DNA from: Varanus komodoensis
Taxonomy: Eukaryota > Chordata > Lepidosauria > Squamata > Varanidae
Assembly (NCBI RefSeq): GCF_004798865.1
Contig: NW_025335268.1
Coordinates: 111,339,027-111,403,026 of the forward strand
Length of the DNA: 64,000 nucleotides
Reading direction: 5' to 3'
Shown: positions 43,992 to 55,566 of the stretch, one piece after another
Layout of the letters: each line of letters starts with the position of its first letter
How positions within the stretch are numbered: position 1 is the stretch's first letter
Program-made: the position numbers and the translations under genes
The notes under the pieces: generated by a model
What the model saw: only the letters and a program-made list of their open reading frames with translations
What the model was told of the DNA's origin: nothing
The model's database searches: none

Positions 43992-46900
43992 ATATATTTG
44001 AAATCAGACATATCTGAAACACAGGTAGGATGAGGTTTTTTGCAGTACACAGTTTTGAAAGTTATATAACAAACACAGACTAACCAGTTGTGGTTTGTCG
44101 TTTGGGCTGGCTGGGAGGAGGACAGGCCACCATAAGCAGAGTCAGCTAGATACAGTTTTCTACTCATCCTCTGTAATAAAAGGAATCAGTCTTTTGGGTC
44201 CACAGCAGACAGCAATCCTTGGTAGAAAAAGGAGACTGAGGCAACTGAACCCTGAGCTCATACTTGCAAGGCAGAATGCGTGCATGGGGAAAGAATCAGC
44301 AGGCAAGACACAACGGCATGCACCAAACCCAGGATCTAGCAGGTGTAGCAGAAAACTGACCAGGATTCTCCATTCCCATGGCCAGCTGGGCTAAAACTCC
44401 CATCCAGAATTTCTCTGGTCACAGAGCCTTGGACTAGACAGTGTGTTCTGCACATGACAAATCCAAGCTGGGGGTGGGCAGGGGGATTGCTTTATTAAAT
44501 GATAAAATATAGGGGTGGAGGGTACTAAAACAGCTAAAAGGATAAAAAAGGGGAAGGGGGGCTGGAAGGGATGGGGAATTTGGAGAGCAGCAACAAGTTT
44601 ACAGCCAACCAAGAAATCCCAGGTCTTGTTGGCCCACTGGGTCATAAAATAACAAAGCTCATCCTAGTCTCAGCTATGCACTCAAACACTATATCTGTGT
44701 CAGGCAGCACAGGGTAGCTCAGCTTCCTTTGGCATGGAGCTATGGCAGCCAAAGCAGAACCATTCCTTTTCAGGCCTGGGGCTTTATTCCCAGCCAGCCT
44801 GGGTCAGCTGACCCGCAAGATGATGTGATGACCTCCAGGTGTAGACCATTTGCCCCTCATTGCAGCTATCTCCTGTGTCCTTGGGGTGTAATTTACTATA
44901 TCTCTTCCTTATACATTACAGGAGCTGAGCCCTGCCTCCTCCCCCACCCAACCTTGGGTGCCAGCTTCCCCCAAGGCTAGCCCCTGGTTTTTCTGGCATT
45001 TTACCCCATGTCAGTTAACCCTTCCCTGCCTCCCGGAGTTACCAACCAGTTCATGCTGCAGCAGGATCTATTGCAATGCACCTAAATGACGAATGGAAAA
45101 GGAAAGTTGTAGGAGGGGAACATTGAAAGAAAGAAAAAAGTAAGATACACTGAAATCAGTTTGATGAGCATGACTTATTCCACACAATTGCTCCTACTTA
45201 TTCTCATTCACCCTGTGCACCAGCTTAAAAAGAATGGGTTTTTTATAAGGGCACTGGCCAATTTACAGTAAAAGCATATGCCTGACTGTGCTGCCCACTT
45301 CTAGCATCTTTCTGGACTTGCAGTCTGAGACAAGTAAAGGCACACTCTGCTGCCTGGCTGGCAGTGTCCCAAGGGGCTCAGCAATGTCTGCTGCCCTGCT
45401 GCCTCCCACTCATTCTGGCAACAACAGCAATAATGGTGGCACCATTTGTTTGGATGCTCTGCACAAACGTGTGATAGCATCTTCTAAAGAGCAACTGATC
45501 AGCTCTTGGCTTGTCACATAAACCCAGAAGGAAAAGCTTGATTCTTTCACATGTGTAGGGAAGCAGGATGAGAGCCATATTTATACTATCAGGAAATCTC
45601 AGAAGACACTACATTCAGCTTCAGCAGTTTATTGGCAGGACACCCCGGGAATCCCTCTCTGACAGAAAATACAACAGTGCTGCAGGTGGATTTTTGGATG
45701 GGTAGTCAGGTGGGGGCATTGGCCTGCCCATACATAGCTTAGGCCTGCCTCTGGGGTAAATGCTGTCTGTAAAATATTTTCTACTTGTTCATGGATTGGA
45801 TTCCCAAAATATTGAAGATACTGCAATCCTACCTTAGATTTCCTTGGATTTTATTTTTACTCAGTTCAGAGAGCCAAACTGAGAGCTAGACAATGAAAAA
45901 GCGTACTAAGATCTGCTTTAACAACATTTTGAAAGTACTTCTTAACAAGTATCTTAACTGCATGCTCTGCTTAAAGTAAAAGCAGGAAATGTTGAGGCCT
46001 GGAAGTGATCCAGAATGTTGTTCGTATCTTAAAAAGGAAGGGTAAAATCATCAAGGTGGAGCTCTAGTGTGCTTTACTCAAGCTCACTGACATATTATTT
46101 CAACCTATAGAGTGCATTATAAAAGACGGGAAATCATCTTTTGCATTAAAGCCTGGAGAAAACAGAGGCAGCAGGGAATCATTTTTATTGCTATTATCCA
46201 CTTATTCATCAACAAAAACTCATAGTAAGATGCAACTCCTCATTTACTCTTTGTTTAACTTGAATTGTTCAGTTTTTGTCCATTGATGTTTCCTCCTTAC
46301 CCTGGAGGAACATTTTTGTTTTTCATCATCAGTCACTGAAAACCATCCAACAAAAGCTGTAGAAATGGTCACGTTTGACTTACAGGAAAGTTTCTGAAAT
46401 AAAAATGCAAAGATGATTTGTTATCATTAAGTGGCACTTATTTATGTAGGTCTTGCCAAGCACTACAGTACACACATTCCATCTCAGCAGAGACATCTAC
46501 CCTTTCGTACAAAGTAGAGCTGTTGACTGTCACTGTTGGCCTACTAAATGGAAATAAAGAACCGCTTTATTTTCTTTGAATCAGTCTGAGTTGACTTTGG
46601 GGCAGAATGTTTCGGGCAGTCCGTGTATTTATGATTCAAACATCTGGACGTGACAAGATTAACTACATTTCAACAGAGGTTAGCACTTTGTTCTACAGCT
46701 TTGTAACTACATCAGTTATGGCTTTGTCAGATATAAAAATGGATGCTCTGGCAATTTGCATTATCCAAGTATTTGTTCAATTGCTTTCTTCTCCTTCATT
46801 GCTTCTAGCATCCTGGATTGTTTAAAAGTATTTTTTCTTTTTCTTCCATTATATTGATTTCCCACTAAAAATTATTGATTGTGTCCTTTTCATAGCACAA

Positions 46901-47345
46901 ACAAACCATACTGTTGAATGATAAGTATAGCAATACACTTGCTAGAGCCAAGATTGGCCAGCTTGGACTGGCCAAAAGATTTAAGTAGAAAGCAAATGTG
47001 AACCAAACTCCCTCTGCTTGTTTTCAGTAAAATGTAGGAAGTTACTGTTTCCATCAGACCAAAGGCTTTCTTTAGCAGAGGATCTGCCTCATTATTTAAA
47101 GGAGATTATACTATGCTGCTTCTCCAGTGTGCCAGAACATTGAACTAAACTAATGTTGCTAAACTTAATGTTATAGATTGCCAGATTCATATGCAGTATC
47201 ATCTGATTGAATGGATTTGTGCTTTAAAGGAAGAGGCCAATCTATAATTTTAATGGGAAGCAGTAAAGAATAAATAATAGGAGACAGATCTTCATGGTAC
47301 TAGTGCTGTGGAGTGGACTAGGCAGTCGGCTGAAGGCATACCATG
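43992..47345. other. unassigned intergenic DNA
   Basis: No gene recognised. A C-rich stretch at 44700-45050 has an LTR-like look on the minus strand but no ends were found. Confidence 0.45.
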
Positions 47346-47353
47346 CTTATAGC

Positions 47354-47757
47354 CAGTGCTTTTTGTGTAAAAAAAAAAAAAGGTGCCGAACTCACGTCTT
47401 GGGGGTCACACTTTTACACTAAAAAAGATTTTCAATTCACCAACTTTTTTTGAAATAAAGAACTTATTTACCTTTTGCAAGTAGCCAGTCATTCTACACA
47501 CACATAAACATAATGGTTGCCGCCGGCCGTAAGCACTCAGCACACAACCACATGACCGATCCCAAGCTGAACAGTGCCATCACAACCAGCGTGGACACAC
47601 AAGCAGCCCGCAGGCACCATTTTAATGATTTTGCCACCGACCTGCTATGCCTGACAGGGCGATTCAAAGTCACTTGGAAAAATCCCTTGGAAAAATCCAT
47701 AAAAAAAAAAGGTGCCGGAACGTGGTTCCAGTGCATTCTATGACGAAAAAAGCCCTG
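47354..47757. mobile_element. hAT-like non-autonomous DNA element (404 bp) with exact 8-bp duplication
   Basis: Flanked by CTTATAGC at 47346-47353 and 47758-47765. Left end CAGTGCTTTTTGTGTAAAAA, right end reversed CAGGGCTTTTTTCGTCATAG. GGTGCCG lies just inside the left end, but GGTGCCGGAACG near the right end is in the same orientation. The interior is CpG-rich for its surroundings. No transposase, so it depends on one supplied elsewhere. Confidence 0.88.
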
Positions 47758-47765
47758 CTTATAGC

Positions 47766-48395
47766 AAAATAAAGTGCCAAAGGAGGAAATGAATGTAAGT
47801 CTTTCTTTTTAAACATAGGCTGGATCCAGATTGGCCTTCGTGTAAATGGAAGGGATGAGAATCCAGCAGATGCTCCCTGCAAGAATGAGGGGATGGGGAG
47901 ATTATCTACTCCAATTCTCCCTTTGGTCTGCTTGGTGCCAGTCATGTACTTCCAGAGAGGGTCACCCATCCCTCTACTGTGGTCTTACAGAAGGCATGGT
48001 GGACTGAAAGAGAAAGGATCAGTTATGAAGGTTGCCTCCCATCCCCTTTTCTCCAATGTAGATGGAACCATGTAAAACACCACTAGGTTGCATCCAGAGG
48101 TGTCACTCTGTTAGTGGACAGAGGTCCAACTCATGGAATGCACCTTTCCCCAATCTTCAGGATTCCTGTCCTCTCTGAGGCGCTGCATCTGAGCTCGCCT
48201 TTTTTCAGGAGTGTCCTCTCTGTGTAGCATTTCTGGGGACTCTTGGTGAAATGAGGGAGCATGGGGAAATTACTGTTGCAAACTCCTTCAGCCAATGTGA
48301 TATTGGATGGAACCTATCACATTCAACTTGAGACACCAGTGGAATTAAGAGAGAAAGATGACTAATAATCTTATTCTTTATGTCCATCTCTGCTC
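47766..48395. other. unassigned intergenic DNA
   Basis: No gene or repeat recognised between the hAT element and the TG/CG repeat. Confidence 0.45.
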
Positions 48396-48434
<39 letters not shown>

Positions 48435-48449
48435 ACGCACGCACGCACG
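48396..48449. repeat. (TG)n(CG)n(CACG)n alternating purine-pyrimidine tract
   Basis: 54 bases alternate purine and pyrimidine without a break: 12-13 TG units, five CG units, then ACGC units. Such tracts readily adopt Z-DNA. Confidence 0.95.
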
Positions 48450-48749
48450 GAGGGTGTATTACTGTGGCAGATTCTACGCCGATGTACATGTTTGCACTGA
48501 ATGTCTGAAAAGAGTATTCTATTCAGGCAGATTTGGAATAGACAGAAGCTTCTGAAAGTGCATCTCTACATGTACGAGCCATTATTCAGATATCTGGTGA
48601 ATGTGCATTAGGAAGAGTGACTATTGCTCCTTTAGGCTTGGGAATAGGTCTATGTCTCAGTAGATACGTATAAGAGTGTACTGTTTTATGCTCTCATGGA
48701 ATACATGGAGAAGCACACCATAACAACTGGAAATTCATGTGTTGTCATG

Positions 48750-49945
48750 TGCTTTATGAAGAGCACTGAGGATGAGGAGGAGGTAGCCTTTAAAAAAAGG
48801 CAGCAGGTCTTATTACTAGCAACTGGTGTACACTGGCATACTGCCTCTGGTACTGGAGGAAGCATACAGCCAAAGGTCTAGTAGCTAGTGATAGCCTTAT
48901 CCTTTGTCCAATCTCTTTTTAAAGTCATCCAAATTGGTCACCATCACTACCTTTGTGGCACTGAATTCTATAGTGCAACTAAGCACTGTATGAAGAAATA
49001 CTTCCTTCCATCTGGCCTGAATCTCCACTAATCAGCTTCATGGAATGACCCCTGGTTTATGTATTTATTTGGGATATTTCTAACCCATCCAATTACTATG
49101 CATCTCCAGACGGCTTACAAACAAATTCAATAAATACAACAATATAAAAGATCATAAATACCCCAAGAATAAAACAACCCACAACTGAAGTAAAACATGA
49201 TTAAAATCTTTTAAACATTAAAATACTGGGTGAATAAAAAGGTCTTGACCTGGTGCCGGAAAGCATATAATGACGGTGCCAGGTGGACCTTTCTAGGGAG
49301 CGCATTCCATAGCTGGGGCGCCACCGCAGAGAAAGCCCTCCTTCAAGGAGGGTTCCTGGAGCAGGGCCTCTAATGCAGATCTTAAGGTGAGGGAGAGCAT
49401 GTAGGGAAAAAGACACTCCTTTAGGTATCCAGGTCCCAAGCCATTTAGGGCTTTATAGCTCATAACCAGCACCTTAAATTGGGCCTGGATTTCAATGGGA
49501 AGCCAACAAAGATGATGGAGGACTGAAATTATATGAGAGTAATGACTGGTCCCCAACAACAATGTGGCAGCTCTGTTTTACACCATTTGAAGTATCTGGA
49601 CCATCTTCAAGGGCAGCCCCATGTAGAGCGCGTTACAATAGTCCAACCTGGAGGTTACCAGAGCATGTGTCACAGTTGCTAGGCAGTGCTTGTTTAGGTA
49701 AGGGCACAGCTGATGGATCAGCCGAAGCTGAAGGAAAGTACTCCTCACCACCACTGTCACCTGGGCTTCCAGGGACAGTTCCAGGTTGAGGAGCACTCCT
49801 AAGCTGCAGACCCTGTCCTTTACTGTCCCTGGTTCTAGTATTATGGAAGGGGGAGAAAAATGTCACTTCCACTTCCTGCGTTCCATGCATGATTTTGTAC
49901 ACCTGTGTCAAATCTACCCCTACTAGCTTCTTCTCAAAGCCCAAA
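48750..49945 (-). mobile_element. CR1 LINE 3' region, split by an L2
   Basis: Minus-strand CR1 text runs in from about 49945 (TTTGAGAAGAAGCTAGTAGG, CCATAATACTAGAACC), is interrupted, and continues from 49049 (TCATTCCATGAAGCTGAT, GAAGGAAGTATTTCTTCATA, GATGACTTTAAAAAGAGATT) to about 48750. The break is an L2 at 49058-49826. 5'-truncated. Confidence 0.75.
49058..49826 (-). mobile_element. L2 LINE 3' end nested in CR1
   Basis: The minus strand encodes the L2 C-terminal part (LNLELSLEAQVTVVVRSTFL, HALVTSRLDYCNALYMGLPL, then CWLPIEIQAQFKVL and GPGYLKECLFPY) with frame shifts between pieces, and a 3' UTR at 49058-49240. It is flanked by CCCTGGTT at 49050-49057 and 49827-49834, a clean duplication inside CR1. 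5'-truncated. Confidence 0.88.
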
Positions 49946-52579
49946 CATAGCCAAATAAAAATTCAAGATTTGACATGGCTAGACATTATCTTAAGTTTCT
50001 CAACAATCTGGGCACAATGTGCAGTTTCATTATATTGATTTCTCCAAGTCCATGGCCAGTAGCAGCTGGTGTTTTGGATTTCTGATAGCTGTACTCTATA
50101 TAAGTGAGATCTGGTCTATCCCAGATTTATACAGAAGGTCAATAAATTAACCTTCTTTGTGCATTGAAATAAAGTTCAGCAAGTTATTTATTTAGTAAAT
50201 ATTGAAAGAGGTATGAACAGAAGCATTCAGAATCATGAGCTGGACACAGTTTATGAAAATATACTTGGAAAACATCTTCAGATCTTCTATGGATGGAATA
50301 CATTCAGGCCCCCATTTTGTAGGTGACTCAAACTGTTTCATTCCCATCATGTGTAAGGACTACCTTCCTTTTAATACTTCAGTTGTGGTATAATAATGGG
50401 ATTGATGTCTCCAGGTGATGAATGAGGTAGGTTGTTTCCTGCTCACAAAGTGGGAAACACCAATAAAACCACCCTTCTTTCCCCATAACAATGTTGCACT
50501 CACCAAAAGCAAAAGGGCAATTGACTCTGAATGCATGGTGCAGTTCCCTTTTATACCCTTGCTGACCAGGTAGCAATGACTGAGGTTCATTGGTTTGAAA
50601 TTCTGGCTGCAGACACTGATTGGTTCACATTTGCATCCAGGTAGTTCCAAGGCTTGCCTGGGAGGCTGGGCTACCTGGGAGGCTGGGCTTGGAGCCCTGG
50701 CAAGGGATTGCTTAATCCCTACCTTGTGGCTGACTCTGGTTTCACTGATATGGGAACCTGACCAGCCTGCTGTGTTTAATGCTGGCCAGCCAGGTATGTC
50801 CTACAACCCATCCCTTGGGTGTTTTGACAGCTCTTGGAATAAGGGAAAGATGGTGTCTGGGAGAAGCTGCTTAGAGTTTTTTCTGCTTCTGCTTAGCAGT
50901 GTTTTGTTTTAGCTAGTTATAAAATGAACAAACGACTGTTAAACTGTTGAACTGTTATTTTGTGGCATCGGAACTACATGTACCAGGAGGCTTTGAGGAA
51001 AGAAGGTAGGATAGAAATAAATATTTTGGACTGCCAGGTCTCTAGCAATGGGTACAGCAAAGAGCTGTTATCTCTGGGAATGTGCTGTGCTTGACGACAG
51101 CCAGCCTGGTATGTCCTACACTGTCCTTTCCTTGTCTCTTCCCTGGCCACTGGAGCACTGCATTTTCAGCCTCTCTGAGCTTTTCTGAGGGTTGGGGGAT
51201 GGATTCTATGTTGAATTTCCCCTCCTGAGCTCATGGCAGTATCTATGTCCTTGATAGGGGGAATCCAAAAAATTCTATGGCCCCTTTGATGCTCTCCAGG
51301 GCCATAGGATTGCACTGTAAAATATATTCACTGGGATTGGAACATGGATAAATGATCTTCAATAACACCCCCCCACCCCCAACCCAGTCATGCTCTGGAG
51401 GATCTCCAAGCCCTACAGAGCTGCTTTTCAGGAAGTCTAGAGGGTTGCAGTTGGAAAGAAGGAACCACAAAGACCCCTTGTATCCCTCAAATGTAAGTAG
51501 ATTTCAGCCAAGCATTAGTTTGTATCTAACCCAATGTTAGTATTTTCTTCATGGCAAACAAGGTTACTGGCAGTTGTGAATGATCCAAGCTAAGGGGCTT
51601 GGCTATAATTATTTATAAAACAGTGCATTAAATATTGTGTTGTTATTGGTTCTTCTCAAGGATGCTTGCCAAATCTTTCAAGGGTGACTGATGACTTCCA
51701 GACTCCCAGAGTGTGCTCTATGTTACTAAGTTTGGGTTACAGTAACAGGCTAGAATTCAACTTGCTCAATGTTATCATTTGTTGATTTAAAATTCAAGTT
51801 TCTAAAATAGCAAAGGATGCTGTTTCTCAGGAGTGATGATAAACTCAGTGTTGCTACCATTTTCAGGTAAAAATCTAACACTAATAGTATTTAGACTAAG
51901 GGCTCCATCCTAATGTTAATTGGATTAAATTAGCAGAACAGGAAAGGCTGTCAAAGCTAATGTCCTCAGTAAAGGAGGGAAATGCACAGGTAGTACTTAT
52001 ATTGCATCTTATACAAGAAATGGATTATGAATGAAATCAGTTTTTAAGATAGATAAAGGAGCAGAAGAGGAGATGGCAAGCTTCTAAACAGACATCTTGC
52101 CTGGAAATGGACAGGTCCAGTTTATTTTTCAAGAGACAATAACCACATTTTGCCAGAAGCATATTATTTACTGATTCCCAATGATATGATCTGCATCAGA
52201 GTAATCTACTTATTTTTATTGATTTAGAGTGCATGCCCAAAACACTAATGCTGATTCTGAGGAGGCTGGAATGGCGTGTTGGTGCCTGTCTGCCAGATGT
52301 GGTTCTACTGTGCCTCAGTGCGTGGAAAGTGTCTGGGGGTGCCAGGCAGAATGGCCTAAAACTGAGCATTGTGTCTGGAGTATGTGGCAAGAAGATATTG
52401 ACTCTGCAGGGAGAGTTTTTAAGTTGATTGCCAAGTAAACAGTTAAGGCAGACTTAGGAAGCCTGCTTAAGGAGCAAAGGAATACCAAAGGTCTCTCCAG
52501 TCAGGGGGTTAGGCTCAGTGGCACAAACCACATAACTGAATTAGAGCAGGTATTGTGTAGGCTGCCTAGTGGCAACTTG
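49946..52579. other. unassigned intergenic DNA
   Basis: No exon recognised. A 37-base direct repeat at 50769 and 51084 may delimit an old insertion. No supported open frame. Confidence 0.45.
50769..51120. repeat. Pair of 37-bp direct repeats, 315 bp apart
   Basis: 50769-50805 and 51084-51120 share 30 of 37 bases, including GGTATGTCCTACA. They could be the duplication around an old insertion, a local tandem copy, or remnant long terminal repeats. Confidence 0.5.
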
Positions 52580-53560
52580 TTGCTGTTGTTACATGCCCTC
52601 CAGGTATCTCCTATGTATGGCAGCTCTATGAATGAATACTTTCTAAAGCATTTTGTCTTTGACAGCCCTGTTGAACTCTTTTAAACACATGGCTGTGACT
52701 TCCTTTATGGGATCAAGCCATCTCATAGTTGGCCTTCCTCTTCTTCTTGCTAGCTTATTGTTTTCTCCAGTGACTCTTGCCTTCTCATGATGTGCCTGAC
52801 GTACGATTTCAGTTCCATCTTGTTTGCTCCCAGAGAAAGTTCTGGCTTAATTTAATCTAGGACCTACTTGTTTGTCATACTGCCATTCAGGCTACGCACA
52901 AGCTTTCATCTAGCTCTCATTATTTTCTGATGTTCCAGCTGCAGTCTCCCTTTGAACTGATGATTAAGTTAAGGTATGCATGATCTTTCACTCTTTCAGT
53001 TTCTTCATTGCTGATCTTAAAGTTGTGTAATTCTTGATTTTTAGTTCAGGTTTTGCATTTTCTTCTTTACTTTCATCAAGAATCATTTCCATTCATTGCT
53101 GCTTTTGGCCAGTAAGATGGCATCATCTACATATCTTAAATTATTAATGCCAATTTTCATTCCTTATTCTTCTGATCCTAATTAAGCTTTCCTTATGATA
53201 TGCTCTGCATACTGATTTAAGATAATGAGATACAATAACCTTTTCTAATGACATTTCCTATAGGAAACCATTCTGCTTCTCCATATTTTTTCCTAACATT
53301 AACTCCTCATGCATCAGAACAATAAAGTGCTATGGCGCCCCCATTTTTTTTCAGGACCGTACAGAGCTTCTCTTGATCCACACAGTCAATGGCTTTGCTG
53401 TAATCCATAAAGCATAAACTGATCCTCTTCTGAAATTCCTTGGTATTCTCCAGTAGTCAATGTATGCTTGTAAATTCCTCTTCTTCTTCTTCTTTTTTTA
53501 GAATCCAGTGTGAATGTCAGGCATCTAGGGTACAAATGTTTGTTTCAACACCTTGAATAT
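52580..53560 (-). mobile_element. Old RTE-like LINE remnant (RT and C-terminus)
   Basis: Minus-strand fragments in different frames: an FDCVDH-like RT segment (CTTTGCTGTAATCCATAAAG reversed), INNLRYVDDAILLAKSS with the polymerase YxDD-type motif near 53100-53150, and a (R/H)IMRRQESLEKT segment near 52780, the order of an RTE ORF2. Many stops and frame shifts. It may be a distant BovB relative. Confidence 0.55.
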
Positions 53561-55424
53561 GATTTTGTTTGCATGATTTAGACTTGCCCTAATACAAGTT
53601 ATAAAAGTTTTATATGGAGAGCCTCACCTGTCCTTCCCCCTCCACCAACTGCAGGGTTTTTCCTTTCCAGTCCCTGCTCTGGAAAAAGTTAAAAAGACCC
53701 AAATTATATGAATGATTCACCTGCTCTCAGATAGCTCCTGATTGCCCAGCTGGAAGAGAACTGAAACAAAGCTAGCCTGAATCCACAAATCGGATCTTTC
53801 TCTAATCTGTTGAAATGTGCACATGTCTCTTGTTATCCTATGACTGGGGCAGCTGCACTTCCTTTGCAATATAAAGTAGGTGGCCAGTTTATGCTTTGTC
53901 TTAAGGAATTTTGTATCTCTGACTGTAAAAAAGCATACACTGAAACCTGTTAGAATTCTGTAACTCCTGATTGTTACTCAAGCCTTCAGTGTGTTATATT
54001 TTTCCTGATGTCTATAATGATTTCTCAACGTTTCTGTATTATGATTTTGCACTTCCCCATTGTTCTCACCTTCTTACCCATTCTGAACCTCATTCTCTAC
54101 CCTGCCCTGTGTATGATTCTTACCCCATAAAACACTTTGTGCATGTTCTGTTTCTGTTTTCCTTGTAGACAGTTTTTTGTACTGCTACCCTATGGCACTG
54201 TTGTGTTAGGGGTTTCCTTTTGCTGTAAATAAAACTGTTGAGTGCTTGATTGTATGCTTCCACTGGACCCTAGTCATTCCACGCAGATCTGGAATCCTGA
54301 CACGTGGGAGATTAGTACACTAGGCTTATGGCTGTTTGCATTTTCTCTGTTAGGGACTGAAATGCTTCCAGTCTATGGGCCATTCCGTGGTTTTCTATTT
54401 TTGTTGAGATTCTTGTCCAGATTGGGACCAATCCAGTCTCTGTAGTCTAGAATAATTTTTCTGGTGTCCTATCTCCTCTGGGAGACTTGTTTCTTCTGAG
54501 TGCTTTGAAAGATGCTTTCATTTCACTTATTAATATTGTCAGTTCTTCCTCAGAGTATTCTTCTTCAAAGAAGTCTGTCATGTTTTATCCTGTCTTCATA
54601 GTTCTTCCATATAATGCTTCCGCCTTCTTTTTCTTTTACCCTAGTCAGTTAGTGTGTTCCGCTATTGGTCTTTTAGCATTCCTAATCTAGGTCTGAATTT
54701 CCTTCTGTTTTCTTGGCTCTTCTGGAAGAGGTATCTTTGTTTTTCTTCTTTTGTTGCTCTCTTCTGTTTCTTTGCATTGGCCATTTTCATAGTTCTTTTT
54801 GTCTGTGCACGATAGCTGTGATAATTGTGATGCTTGCTGAAAAGTTGTATTCAGGATTCCATTCCTATTTCTGTTACCTTTGCTTCTTACCTGACTTTAA
54901 TGCATTTCTTCTGTTATCTATCTAGGCCTTCCCTTTCTCTTTGCTGCAGGAATTGCCTTTTTGTATTCTCCCCTAATAATATATTTAGCAACAAGTTACA
55001 ATTTTATTTGTTGTCCCTCCTACACTTAGTCCACTTGATGATTAGCCATTTCAGCTGGGACTGGTCCTGTTCTCCTTTTCACACAGTATAAGTAAAGTTT
55101 AAGGAACTGTACTTAGAAAATCTGTAACCATCTAGCTTAAAGTACCAATGAAATCATACATTACTGTTTACTTTAAAAAGTACCTACTTAGAAATAAGCC
55201 CCGTGATTGTATGTAGGATGAATTACGTTGTTGCTATGGTGCTCTGCCATAATTTTGAGGGTGAAGTAGGAAAAGGGGGACCATTGCTAAAAAGGCCCTC
55301 TCTGGTGTACATACTATTCTAAACACCCTTGGTAGTGGGTAGGAGGGATCATTATTGATGACCTTAGAACAATGGCTGACTGGTAAAGGCAAAGACAGTC
55401 CTTCAAGTAACTTTTGCTCAAGCT
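53561..55424. other. unassigned T-rich intergenic DNA
   Basis: T/C-rich with many Phe/Leu-rich chance open frames (54487-55091) and no recognised gene or repeat. Confidence 0.45.
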
Positions 55425-55566
55425 ATTGCCCATGCTAGAGACATTCAAAAAGAAACTGGGCATCCATCTGAGTGGGATGGTGTAAATTGGTGTCCTGCAA
55501 CAGCAGAGGGTTGGACTCAATGGCCTTGATGGCCCCTTGCAACTCTACTATTATATGATTCTATGA
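55425..55566 (+). repeat. CR1 3' end
   Basis: GACATTCAAAAAGAAACTGG, GGTTGGACTCAATGGCCTTG and the terminal TATATGATTCTATG are CR1 terminal signatures. Confidence 0.8.

Noticed and set aside
44700-45050. Possible LTR on the minus strand (AATAAA in a GC-rich context, TATA-like word)
   Set aside because: No terminal TG/CA pair or flanking duplication could be found, so it is not supported.
54487-55091. Hydrophobic open frames resembling membrane proteins
   Set aside because: Low-complexity T-rich DNA yields Phe/Leu/Ser codons; frames are short, overlapping and without a shared direction of coding.
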